Translations under genes and position numbers: made by a program
The notes under the pieces: model-generated
The model's input: only the letters and a program-made list of their open reading frames with translations
Told to the model about the DNA's origin: nothing
The model's database searches: none
Shown: positions 16,911 to 24,482 of the stretch, in pieces
Layout: each line of letters opens with the position of its first letter
How positions within the stretch are numbered: position 1 is the stretch's first letter
Assembly (NCBI GenBank): GCA_949744165.1
Contig: CATJWG010000151.1
Coordinates: 1 to 33,590, forward strand
Direction of reading: 5' to 3'
Length of the DNA: 33,590 bases
Source: an uncultured Eubacteriales bacterium
Lineage (GTDB): Bacteria; Bacillota; Clostridia; Oscillospirales; Oscillospiraceae

Positions 16911-18227
16911 TCAGCCCATGGTGGTGTAGCCGAGCACGGACGGCAGGAACAGCGCTATCTGAGGAAGTATGCAGATGATGAACACAGCCACAAACATACC
17001 AACGACCATGGGAGCGACGCCCTTGAAAATTTTCTGCAGCGGCACATCCTTGGCCACGCCGGCGACGATATACACGTTCATACCGACAGGGGGTGTGATA
17101 AGTCCCATCTCCATGACCATTATCATGATAACTCCGTACCAGATTGCGTTGAATCCGATGGCTTTCATTATGGGCAGGAATATGGGAACGGTCAGCATGA
17201 CCATTGCCAGAGAGTCCATAAAGCAACCCATGATGGCGTAGATGATAAGGATAACGATAAGAATGATATATTTGCTGACGTCCAGACTGGTAACAAAGTT
17301 CGCCAGAATGGTCGGAAGCTGGGTGATAGCAAGGAATGAGCCAAAAACATAAGCGCCGATAAGTATAAGGAATATCATACCGCTGGTCTTAACTGTTTCT
17401 CTCAGGGAATCCATGAAGATTTTCATGGTAAAGCGCCTGCGGCCGATGAGGTAGAGCAAGCTCAGGAAAGCGCCTATTGCGGACGCCTCGTTTGCTGTGA
17501 ACCAACCCATAAAGATACCACCGACGACTATGACAAACAGCACTATCATAGCAACGCCGCCCTTTAGGGAGATGAGCTTCTCTTTAGCGGTGAAATGTAA
17601 TTTGCCGGGTGCAAGGTTGGGATTCTTACGCACCATTATCATTATAGCGGCTATGTAGCAGATGGCCAGGACAACGCCGGGAAGAATGCCGGCAGCAAAC
17701 AGACCTCCTATGGACTCGCCGGTTATAATACCGAAGATAATGAAACCGGTGGACGGCGGAATGAGTATACCCAAAGTGCCGCCGGCGGCTATGGAGCCGC
17801 AGGAGAGGCTGTCGTCATAGCCGTGCTTACGCATCTCAGGCAGAGCGACAACGCCCATGGTGGCCGCAGTGGCCGCGGTGGAGCCGCAGATTGCCGAGAA
17901 GCAGGCGCACGCTGCAACGGTTGCGATTGCAAGGCCGCCCTTCAGGCCGCCGAGAATCTTATGTGCAAAATCGAACAAATCAGACGACATTCCTGAATAG
18001 AAACACAACTGCCCCATCAGGACAAATAGTGGTATGACCGTAAATGAATATGTGGTAGCCTGCGTGTATGGAATTTGCTTTAGCAGTGCAAGAGCCGGGG
18101 AGAAGCCGCGGACATAGGCGTACCCGAAGAAGCCCACAGCCATCATGCAGATACCGATGTTCATTCCCATTATAAGAAGAACGAGAAGGATAACAACTCC
18201 GATAAGTGCAACAGTTAGATTGGACAT
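16911..18227 (-). CDS. dctM: TRAP transporter large permease (DctM-like)
   Basis: AICGSTAATAATMGVVALPEMRKHGYDDSLSCGSIAAGGTLGILIPPSTGFIIFGIITGESIGGLFAAGILPG, classic DctM. Confidence 0.95.
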   Translation of the reverse strand: MSNLTVALIGVVILLVLLIMGMNIGICMMAVGFFGYAYVRGFSPALALLKQIPYTQATTYSFTVIPLFVLMGQLCFYSGMSSDLFDFAHKILGGLKGGLAIATVAACACFSAICGSTAATAATMGVVALPEMRKHGYDDSLSCGSIAAGGTLGILIPPSTGFIIFGIITGESIGGLFAAGILPGVVLAICYIAAIMIMVRKNPNLAPGKLHFTAKEKLISLKGGVAMIVLFVIVVGGIFMGWFTANEASAIGAFLSLLYLIGRRRFTMKIFMDSLRETVKTSGMIFLILIGAYVFGSFLAITQLPTILANFVTSLDVSKYIILIVILIIYAIMGCFMDSLAMVMLTVPIFLPIMKAIGFNAIWYGVIMIMVMEMGLITPPVGMNVYIVAGVAKDVPLQKIFKGVAPMVVGMFVAVFIICILPQIALFLPSVLGYTTMG

Positions 18228-18258
18228 TTTGCCTTTCCTCCATCTCTGATTTTAGGTG

Positions 18259-18371
18259 GGGCGCCATATCGCAGGTAGGCGAGCCGTTCTGAGGCCCGCA
18301 AGTATCTTTCATGTCCGCTCATAGCGGACATGCGGGCATAATTTATGCCCGCGCATCTTGCGATACGCGCC
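18259..18371 (-). ncRNA. Candidate four-way-junction cis-acting RNA upstream of dctM
   Basis: P1 GGCGC.G.TATCGCA/TGCGATA.TG.GCGCC; hairpins CGGGCATAAATTATGCCCG and CATGTCCGCTATGAGCGGACATG; third hairpin CGGGCC-tcagaac-GGCTCG, whose G-U pair favours the minus strand. Confidence 0.5.
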
Positions 18372-18408
18372 TATACATTTTTCTGTCGGCTGAATGCCGG
18401 AGCGGACC

Positions 18409-19170
18409 TTACTTCTTTATGTAGAAGTCCGGCGAGAGCTCCTGCCAGCGTGCCATCCTGGCCGCCAGCTCAGCCTTGCTCTGCTCATCCTCCTTCATGG
18501 CTATGAGCTCCCACGGCATCTCTTCCAGCGCCGTGGTTACCTCGCCCAATTTTTGATAGGGAATCGCGATTATATGCAGCCCCGCCGGATAAATTTTGCG
18601 GCGCTTGAGCCCGTGGTGCAGTCCGGTGATGCAGAAGTTCACCTTACCGCTCAGATAGGGATAAACATAGACCCACGCGCAGCTCATAACGCATGAGGAT
18701 TTGCTCTCCCAAAGGTCTCCCGATATGTAGCTCGTCGCCCGCATGAGAATGTCCGCCTGTTTGTTCTCCGCCACGCACACCACCAGATCGGGGTCAAACG
18801 TGCAGCTCGAGACTGGGCAGAACTCAACGAAATTGACGCTTCCGGGAACAAGCGTGGGGTAGGTGTTGTGAAGTCTGGCGTTAGGGGCAGCGGTTTTGTA
18901 CACCCCAAAATCGACTCCCGCTATTCCGCTGGCAGCAAGCGGAGGCTTCGGGTCCATGCCGAGGGCCACCTTTCCGAAGCAGTCGTCATCCGCCTTCGTG
19001 GTGAAAAAGTGTTTCCCAGTCGTCTGCGCCTTCTTGAGGTACTGACAGAAAGACAGCTGCTCATCCGTGTGCTCAACCCCATCCGGCTGAGCATAGTGGA
19101 ACTTTATTGCAACCGCTGGGTACGGCATTTCCAGCTTTTCAAAATTTTTCTTTGCGGCTTCAGAGAGCAT
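18409..19170 (-). CDS. DUF169 family protein
   Basis: PAVAIKF...CQYLKKAQTTGKHFFTTKADDDCFGKVALGMDPKPP...; ATG at 19170 preferred because of the upstream GAGGTG. Confidence 0.8.
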   Translation of the reverse strand: MLSEAAKKNFEKLEMPYPAVAIKFHYAQPDGVEHTDEQLSFCQYLKKAQTTGKHFFTTKADDDCFGKVALGMDPKPPLAASGIAGVDFGVYKTAAPNARLHNTYPTLVPGSVNFVEFCPVSSCTFDPDLVVCVAENKQADILMRATSYISGDLWESKSSCVMSCAWVYVYPYLSGKVNFCITGLHHGLKRRKIYPAGLHIIAIPYQKLGEVTTALEEMPWELIAMKEDEQSKAELAARMARWQELSPDFYIKK

Positions 19171-19252
19171 GATTATCACCTCATAAATTAAGCGGAAAAA
19201 AGTCCCACAACGCAGCTATATGAACATTTACATATCAACTGCCGGTTGTGAG

Positions 19253-19281
19253 TTGTTAAACATTTGTTAATTAGTTGTTAA
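19253..19281 (-). promoter_or_regulatory. Three TTAACAA heptamers at 11-bp period (putative operator array)
   Basis: ttgttaa (plus strand) at 19253-19259, 19264-19270 and 19275-19281. Confidence 0.65.
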
Positions 19282-19285
19282 CGAG

Positions 19286-19314
19286 ATTATAGCGTTATAA
19301 ATGTTCTTTGTCAA
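19286..19314 (-). promoter_or_regulatory. Perfect consensus promoter TTGACA-17-TATAAT for the DUF169/TRAP transcript
   Basis: Minus-strand TTGACA 19314-19309, 17-bp spacer, TATAAT 19291-19286. Confidence 0.8.
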
Positions 19315-19447
19315 GAGAATTGAGGGAATTATTGTTTAAAAAATTATATCAGCGCACTTTTTAAGGGTGCACCGCTTTGTCCTGTAGCGCAAGCTCGATG
19401 TAAATTTTCTTGATACCCAGCACTCGGGGAAGCACCGATAATACGGG

Positions 19448-19480
19448 TCAAAAAAACCGCACGGCATATGCCGTGCGGTT
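19448..19480 (-). terminator. Terminator of the CoA-transferase gene
   Basis: AACCGCACGGCATATGCCGTGCGGTT perfect palindrome followed by a T run on the minus strand. Confidence 0.88.
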
Positions 19481-19486
19481 GGAAAG

Positions 19487-20803
19487 TCAAAAATAATACA
19501 ATTCCTTCGCCGCGCGGGTAAGCTCCTCACGGTCGTCCGGGTGGGCTATGGAGATAAGAAGCTTTGCCCTCTCCCTCACTGTTGTTCCCCGCAGGTCAAC
19601 TATGCCGTACTCGGTTACAACATACTGGATGTAGTTTCTCTGGTGCGTCACCACCGCTCCTGGGGTGAGCTGCGCCTTTATCTTCGGCAGCCCCTTCTTC
19701 GTGCGCGATGGGAAGCACAAAATCCCCTTGCCGTGCTCTGCGTAATACGTGCCCAGCGTAAAGCAGAAGCCGCCTCCAGAACCGGAATACTGCATAGGCC
19801 CGATGCTCTCGGCGCAGGCCTGACCGGTCAGGTCCATCTCAAGAAGGGTATTTATGGATACCATGTGGTCCTGTCTTGCAATGCTTGCGGGGTTTACCAC
19901 CTCACGCCCGGGGCGCATCACACACTTGGGGTTGTTATGCAGGTACTCGTACAGCTCGTGCACTCCGTCGGCAAATACGCCGACGTGCAGGCCCTTGTCG
20001 AAAACCTTGCGCTCGCCGGTTATCACGCCGGCGTCGATAAGCGTGGCCATTGATGAGGTGAACTGTTCGGTGTGTATGCCCAAATCGTGCTTGTCCATCA
20101 GGTGCGCGCCCACCGTGTCGGGGATGCCGCCAATACCCATCTGTATCGTATCTCCGTCGTCTATCAGAGAGGCGACCATCTCGCCTATCTCATCCTCCTG
20201 GGGCGTCGTCTCTACGGGGCCTATGACGTACTCCGGCGTGTCCACCTCGAACAGGCAGGTCACCGCCTCTATCGGCACGTAGGTGCTGCCGTTCATATAG
20301 GTCAGATTTTTGTTTACCTCAAGGATTATTCGCTTTCCCTGCTCCACCGCGTCCCTTACAGCCTGCTCCTCAAGCGTCTGGTTCATGCCGATGTACAGCC
20401 GGCCGTTCTCGTCCATGGGGGTCACCTGCGCCGTAAAGATATTGCAGGGACGGTTTCGGCTGGCCATGCGGTAATAGTTCGGTAAATCCGCGGGCACAAA
20501 GGTCGCATTTAGCAGGCGGTGAGCCTGGCGGTAGCTCGGACCGTAAAAATAATTAGCGCAGTTTATGTGCCCGTCCATGCCCGGAGTAAGCATGAAAGGA
20601 TAGCTGCCTATGCGGCTTTTATACACAAACACGTTTTCAACTCTGCCGGCTATCTCGTGGATATGACTTAGCAGAGTTGAGGACTCATTGTAGTTATTGG
20701 AGCTCCATATAACGTCGCCGGAATGAATAAGGCTCAGTGCGTCGGCCAGTGTGCCGCGGCGCTCCTGGTACATCCTTTTATAATCGTCGTATGTATAGGA
20801 CAT
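19487..20803 (-). CDS. Acetyl-CoA hydrolase/transferase family CoA-transferase
   Basis: IQMGIGGIPDTVGAHLMDKHDLGIHTEQF, GSGGGFCFTLGTYYAEHGKGILCFPSRTKKGLPKIKAQLTPGAVVTHQRNYIQYVVTEYGIVDLRG. Confidence 0.9.
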   Translation of the reverse strand: MSYTYDDYKRMYQERRGTLADALSLIHSGDVIWSSNNYNESSTLLSHIHEIAGRVENVFVYKSRIGSYPFMLTPGMDGHINCANYFYGPSYRQAHRLLNATFVPADLPNYYRMASRNRPCNIFTAQVTPMDENGRLYIGMNQTLEEQAVRDAVEQGKRIILEVNKNLTYMNGSTYVPIEAVTCLFEVDTPEYVIGPVETTPQEDEIGEMVASLIDDGDTIQMGIGGIPDTVGAHLMDKHDLGIHTEQFTSSMATLIDAGVITGERKVFDKGLHVGVFADGVHELYEYLHNNPKCVMRPGREVVNPASIARQDHMVSINTLLEMDLTGQACAESIGPMQYSGSGGGFCFTLGTYYAEHGKGILCFPSRTKKGLPKIKAQLTPGAVVTHQRNYIQYVVTEYGIVDLRGTTVRERAKLLISIAHPDDREELTRAAKELYYF

Positions 20804-21006
20804 GTTTTGCCCCCCAATAAACGGATTAGCGCCCCCGCCGGCATAGACGGCGGAATATCGCAGTCAATATTTCGGTATATTAATTTTATCATCATCCCCC
20901 CACAGTGTCAAGAACACGTTCACTTTTGGTACAGTGCTGTGCTTTTTCTTGTATTTTCAGCGCGGATAGTATATTATGTTGCGTATACGTACAAGGAGGA
21001 AATACA

Positions 21007-21453
21007 ATGGAGAATGAAAAGCAGCAGGATATGGAGCGGCAAATCCGCAGCTTCATTGATAAGATAAACGAGGAAAACCCCGACACCATGTGCGGGCTTA
21101 TAAAGCCCTGCTTTGTAAGCTGCGACGCCGGCGAGCAGACCGTGATAATGTCATATCCCGCGCAGTACTGGGAGCAAAACCCTATAGGCCGGATGCAGGG
21201 CGGCGTTGTCGCTGCCATACTCGACTTCACCGGCGGCTGCCTGGCGGTGTACTACGGTGGGAAAATGGCCGTGACGGTGTCGCTGCAAACGTCCTATCTG
21301 CGCCCTGGCCCGACGGAGGGGAAGGTAATTGTGAAAGCGCGCCTGACAAAGTCCGGCCGCAGCCTTCTGCACGCCTTCGCAGAGTGCTGGAGCGAGGACG
21401 AGCCGGGTAAATTGATTGCCACGGCGAACATGGTGTACATGGCGCAGGGGTGA
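21007..21453 (+). CDS. PaaI-like hotdog-fold thioesterase
   Basis: GRMQGGVVAAILDFTGGCLAVYYGGKMAVTVSLQTSYLRPGPTEGKVIVKARLTKSGRSLLHAFAECWSE; ATG 21007 with AAGGAGG. Confidence 0.87.
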   Translation: MENEKQQDMERQIRSFIDKINEENPDTMCGLIKPCFVSCDAGEQTVIMSYPAQYWEQNPIGRMQGGVVAAILDFTGGCLAVYYGGKMAVTVSLQTSYLRPGPTEGKVIVKARLTKSGRSLLHAFAECWSEDEPGKLIATANMVYMAQG

Positions 21454-21564
21454 GGATATGCCTAATTTCTTTTCATATTATAGTTTAATCGTTATATTCC
21501 CGTCAGTACCATGTCTCATGCATTTTAAAAAGGCCTGCCAGCAGCTGCGCATTATTAACAAAGT

Positions 21565-21578
21565 GTTATAATTATAAC
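21565..21578. promoter_or_regulatory. Perfect 14-bp palindrome GTTATAATTATAAC upstream of the lipoprotein gene
   Basis: Read directly; contains TATAAT on both strands. Confidence 0.4.
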
Positions 21579-21665
21579 CATTAACGTTGAATAACCATAA
21601 AAGCTACATTGCCGAAGCCTGCGGCTCATACTGCGAGTTTGCGGCAGTTCAAGGAGGTCAGTCTG

Positions 21666-22235
21666 ATGAAAGCTCGCGCTTGGCAGCTGCTTGTTACTGC
21701 CATTCTGCTCCTTTTCCTGTGCTCCTGCTCCGCCACCGGTCCGGACGCGGACATATCGATTCCGGACGCACCTTCGCCCACTCCGACCGCTGCTCAGGAG
21801 CGTATTCCGGATATAGGCATCGGAGTATGGGGTGACTCACCGGAAACTGTGGAGGCGCTCTGCGAATACGGTGAGTGGGCATTTGTCAGAACACCAGGTG
21901 AATTTGCCGGTTATGATTCGATTTTAGAATATTATTTCAACGACAAGGGCCTGTATTCCGGCCAGCATTGGATCATGGGAACCCAAAGCAGAGATGAAAA
22001 GTATCTTAGTATCAAAGAAATCCTGACCGTACAGTACGGCGAGCCCTCCGCCGAAAAGTTCCTTACCGGCGACCAGTCAGAGGGTCTGCCCTCCTTTGAG
22101 GATGTCTTAGAGCAGAACGGTCGCGCAGAGGTCTTCTGGCGTATATACGACGGTTCCAACAGCTCCCGCAGTTCCCTTCTCCTGTCCATGCTGCCAGACG
22201 GCCATGTCACCGTATTGATTTCCTCATTAGCTTAA
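21666..22235 (+). CDS. Putative lipoprotein of unknown function
   Basis: MKARAWQLLVTAILLLFLCSCSATG signal peptide with lipobox; AAGGAGG SD. Confidence 0.75.
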   Translation: MKARAWQLLVTAILLLFLCSCSATGPDADISIPDAPSPTPTAAQERIPDIGIGVWGDSPETVEALCEYGEWAFVRTPGEFAGYDSILEYYFNDKGLYSGQHWIMGTQSRDEKYLSIKEILTVQYGEPSAEKFLTGDQSEGLPSFEDVLEQNGRAEVFWRIYDGSNSSRSSLLLSMLPDGHVTVLISSLA

Positions 22236-22247
22236 ACACCCCATACA

Positions 22248-22278
22248 GCACCGGCTGGGCTACACCTGGCCGGTGCTT
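22248..22278 (+). terminator. Terminator after the lipoprotein gene
   Basis: AGCACCGGC...GCCGGTGCT then TCTTATTTC. Confidence 0.7.
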
Positions 22279-22308
22279 CTTATTTCAAAAAATTTCTGTG
22301 AATACCCC

Positions 22309-22339
22309 TTGACACGCAATACTCTACGGTGTATAGTAT
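22309..22339 (+). promoter_or_regulatory. Promoter and PadR-operator-like inverted repeat
   Basis: TTGACA-17-TATAGT; inverted repeat ATACTCTA-CGGTG-TATAGTAT (arms match 7/8) overlaps the -10. Confidence 0.65.
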
Positions 22340-22360
22340 CCTGCGACAGGAGGTGTTTCG

Positions 22361-22675
22361 GTGGATATACAGCTCAAGCGCGGGCTGCTCGAGGTCTGTG
22401 TGCTCAAGGCCCTGCAAAGGCAGGACTCCTACGGCTACCAGATAATCAAGGACATATCCGCGCACGTGAAAATATCAGAATCGACCCTCTACCCCATACT
22501 AAAGCGAATAGAGGCGTCGGACTTTGTGACCGAGTACTCCGTGGAGCACAACGGCCGGCTGAGAAAATACTACCATCTCACCGGCAAAGGCCGGCGCCGG
22601 ATTGAGGACTTCCTTATAGAATGGGAGGAGGTCATGCTGGCATATCAGTTTATAAGGGGTGACGAGGATGAATAA
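22361..22675 (+). CDS. PadR family transcriptional regulator (GTG start)
   Basis: LKRGLLEVCVLKALQRQDSYGYQIIKDISAHVKISESTLYPILKRIEASDFVTEY...GRLRKYYHLTGKG. Confidence 0.94.
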   Translation: MDIQLKRGLLEVCVLKALQRQDSYGYQIIKDISAHVKISESTLYPILKRIEASDFVTEYSVEHNGRLRKYYHLTGKGRRRIEDFLIEWEEVMLAYQFIRGDEDE

Positions 22676-23297
22676 AGAGGAATTTTTAAATGGCCTGCGC
22701 GCCCGGCTGGCCTATCTGCCTGAATCGGAGACAGAGAAATTCATAGCCTTCTACGCCGAGAGCATAGACGACCGCGTAGAGGACGGCATGAGCGAGGCCG
22801 AGGCCACCGCGGCCATGGGCGATATCGACAGCGTGGTGCATACGATAGAGTCGGAAATGCCCCTGAGCACCATCGTGCGGCAGCGCGTGAAAAACAGCCG
22901 CGAGCGCTCCGAAAACTCCGGCGGCGGGCACAGCGTCTGGTGGATAGTGCTCGCAGTGCTCGGCTTTCCGATATGGCTGTCGCTGGCCTGCGTGCTCGGC
23001 GCGGTGGTTGCGGCAATATACATCAGCGTTATGGTATTTGTCGCAGCGATATATCTCGTTCTGCTGGCCCTCGGTCTGAGCGCGGTGTTCATGCTCATGT
23101 ACTCTGTGTCGCGGCTTTTAACGGTCGGTCTTGCCTCGGCGTTGCTTGCGCTGGGCGTCGCGCTGGCGACGGCGGGCGCGTGCGCGGCGCTGCTGTGGCC
23201 CTGTGTCACGCTGTCAAAGTTACTGGTGAAGCTGCCGCTGCGATTCTGGCGCTGGCTAAAGGGGCTTATTATTGACCGAAGGAGGAATTTCGAATGA
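22668..23297 (+). CDS. DUF1700 / HAAS-domain membrane protein
   Basis: MNKEEFLNGLRARLAYLPESETEKFIAFYAESIDDRVEDGMSEAEATAAMGD then TM helices; overlaps the padR stop. Confidence 0.9.
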   Translation: MNKEEFLNGLRARLAYLPESETEKFIAFYAESIDDRVEDGMSEAEATAAMGDIDSVVHTIESEMPLSTIVRQRVKNSRERSENSGGGHSVWWIVLAVLGFPIWLSLACVLGAVVAAIYISVMVFVAAIYLVLLALGLSAVFMLMYSVSRLLTVGLASALLALGVALATAGACAALLWPCVTLSKLLVKLPLRFWRWLKGLIIDRRRNFE

Positions 23298-24430
23298 AAA
23301 AAACAGTTATAGCCGGTCTGGCACTGATTGCCGCGGGCGCCCTGGTATTCGGCGCCGGCTTTGTCGGCGCGCACGGGGACCTGAGTGTAATAAACGGAAA
23401 CTTTGGTCCCTTCGGCGTGCATTTTACGGACGGGAATGTCCACAGCGGCTTTTACACAAACGTCTCGGGCAGCAGCCATGGCATCGGCGGCGGACGCGAC
23501 AAGCCTGTGACCACGCCTCCTCCCACGCGTGCCGATGAGGTAGTATCCGTTGCGGACGTCTCGGACACACTGGAGAATCTGACGGCGGAGCCTGAGGGCT
23601 TACGGGAAATAATAATAAAAGAGCTCTATGCCGACGTGGAAATTTTGCCGTCTGACGACGGAGAGATACACATCAGCGCGGAAAAGCGGAGCGATTTTTA
23701 CTGCGAAGTGAGCAATGGCGGCGGCGTGCTGAGCATAGAACGCAAAGGCACCGTAAAGCCAATTATCCTCGGCTTTGACTCAGCCTCGCGCTCGACGCTG
23801 CGCGTATGCGTGCCGGAGGGCATGAGCCTTAAGCTGGAGATAGAAAACAACTGCGGCGACATCACAGTGTCGGACCTGAGCTTCGGCGAGGTTGAGCTTG
23901 AAACGGCGCTTGGCAACGTGAGCATTGAGAATGTGAAGTGTTCCTCGGCTGAGTTGGATTCCTCGATGGGCAGCGTGTTGGCGCAAAACGTGCAGTCCAC
24001 CGGAGACCTGAGCGCCGAATCGGACATGGGCGACGTGCTGGTGGACACGGTGAGCGCCGGCGGCAAGCTCACGGCTGAGAGCTCCTACGGCGCCGTTACA
24101 GTCAGCAACAGCAGCGCAAGAGAGCTTGAGTTAGGTTCGGACATGGGCAATGTGAGCGTGTTCGACTCTTCCGCGCAGAGCAAGGCGGAGCTCGACTGCT
24201 CCTGCGGCAGTATAGAGTTTCGCTCGCTGTCCGCGGGCCGCGAGATTGATATTGATAACGATATGGGCTCGATAGAGGGAACGCTTGCAGGAAGCATGAG
24301 CGACTACAGCATTGAGTCCTCCGTTGACTTGGGCAGCAGCAATCTTCCCGCTTCTCTCAAGCTCGGCTCCATCCTTCTGACAGTCACCGCCGACTGTGGC
24401 AGCATCGACATAAGCTTTGAGGATGACTGA
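23294..24430 (+). CDS. DUF4097 family putative adhesin-like beta-repeat protein
   Basis: N-terminal TM, then a repetitive beta pattern (xxSDMGNVSVxx, xxSSYGAVTVSN); ATGA overlap with DUF1700. Confidence 0.88.
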   Translation: MKKTVIAGLALIAAGALVFGAGFVGAHGDLSVINGNFGPFGVHFTDGNVHSGFYTNVSGSSHGIGGGRDKPVTTPPPTRADEVVSVADVSDTLENLTAEPEGLREIIIKELYADVEILPSDDGEIHISAEKRSDFYCEVSNGGGVLSIERKGTVKPIILGFDSASRSTLRVCVPEGMSLKLEIENNCGDITVSDLSFGEVELETALGNVSIENVKCSSAELDSSMGSVLAQNVQSTGDLSAESDMGDVLVDTVSAGGKLTAESSYGAVTVSNSSARELELGSDMGNVSVFDSSAQSKAELDCSCGSIEFRSLSAGREIDIDNDMGSIEGTLAGSMSDYSIESSVDLGSSNLPASLKLGSILLTVTADCGSIDISFEDD

Positions 24431-24444
24431 GGCCGACACAATAA

Positions 24445-24482
24445 AATAATAAGTCCGACCCTATTGGGCCGGACTTATTATT
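24445..24482. terminator. Bidirectional terminator between the DUF4097 gene and recQ
   Basis: AATAATAAGTCCG...CGGACTTATTATT; the recQ stop codon lies inside the stem. Confidence 0.85.
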
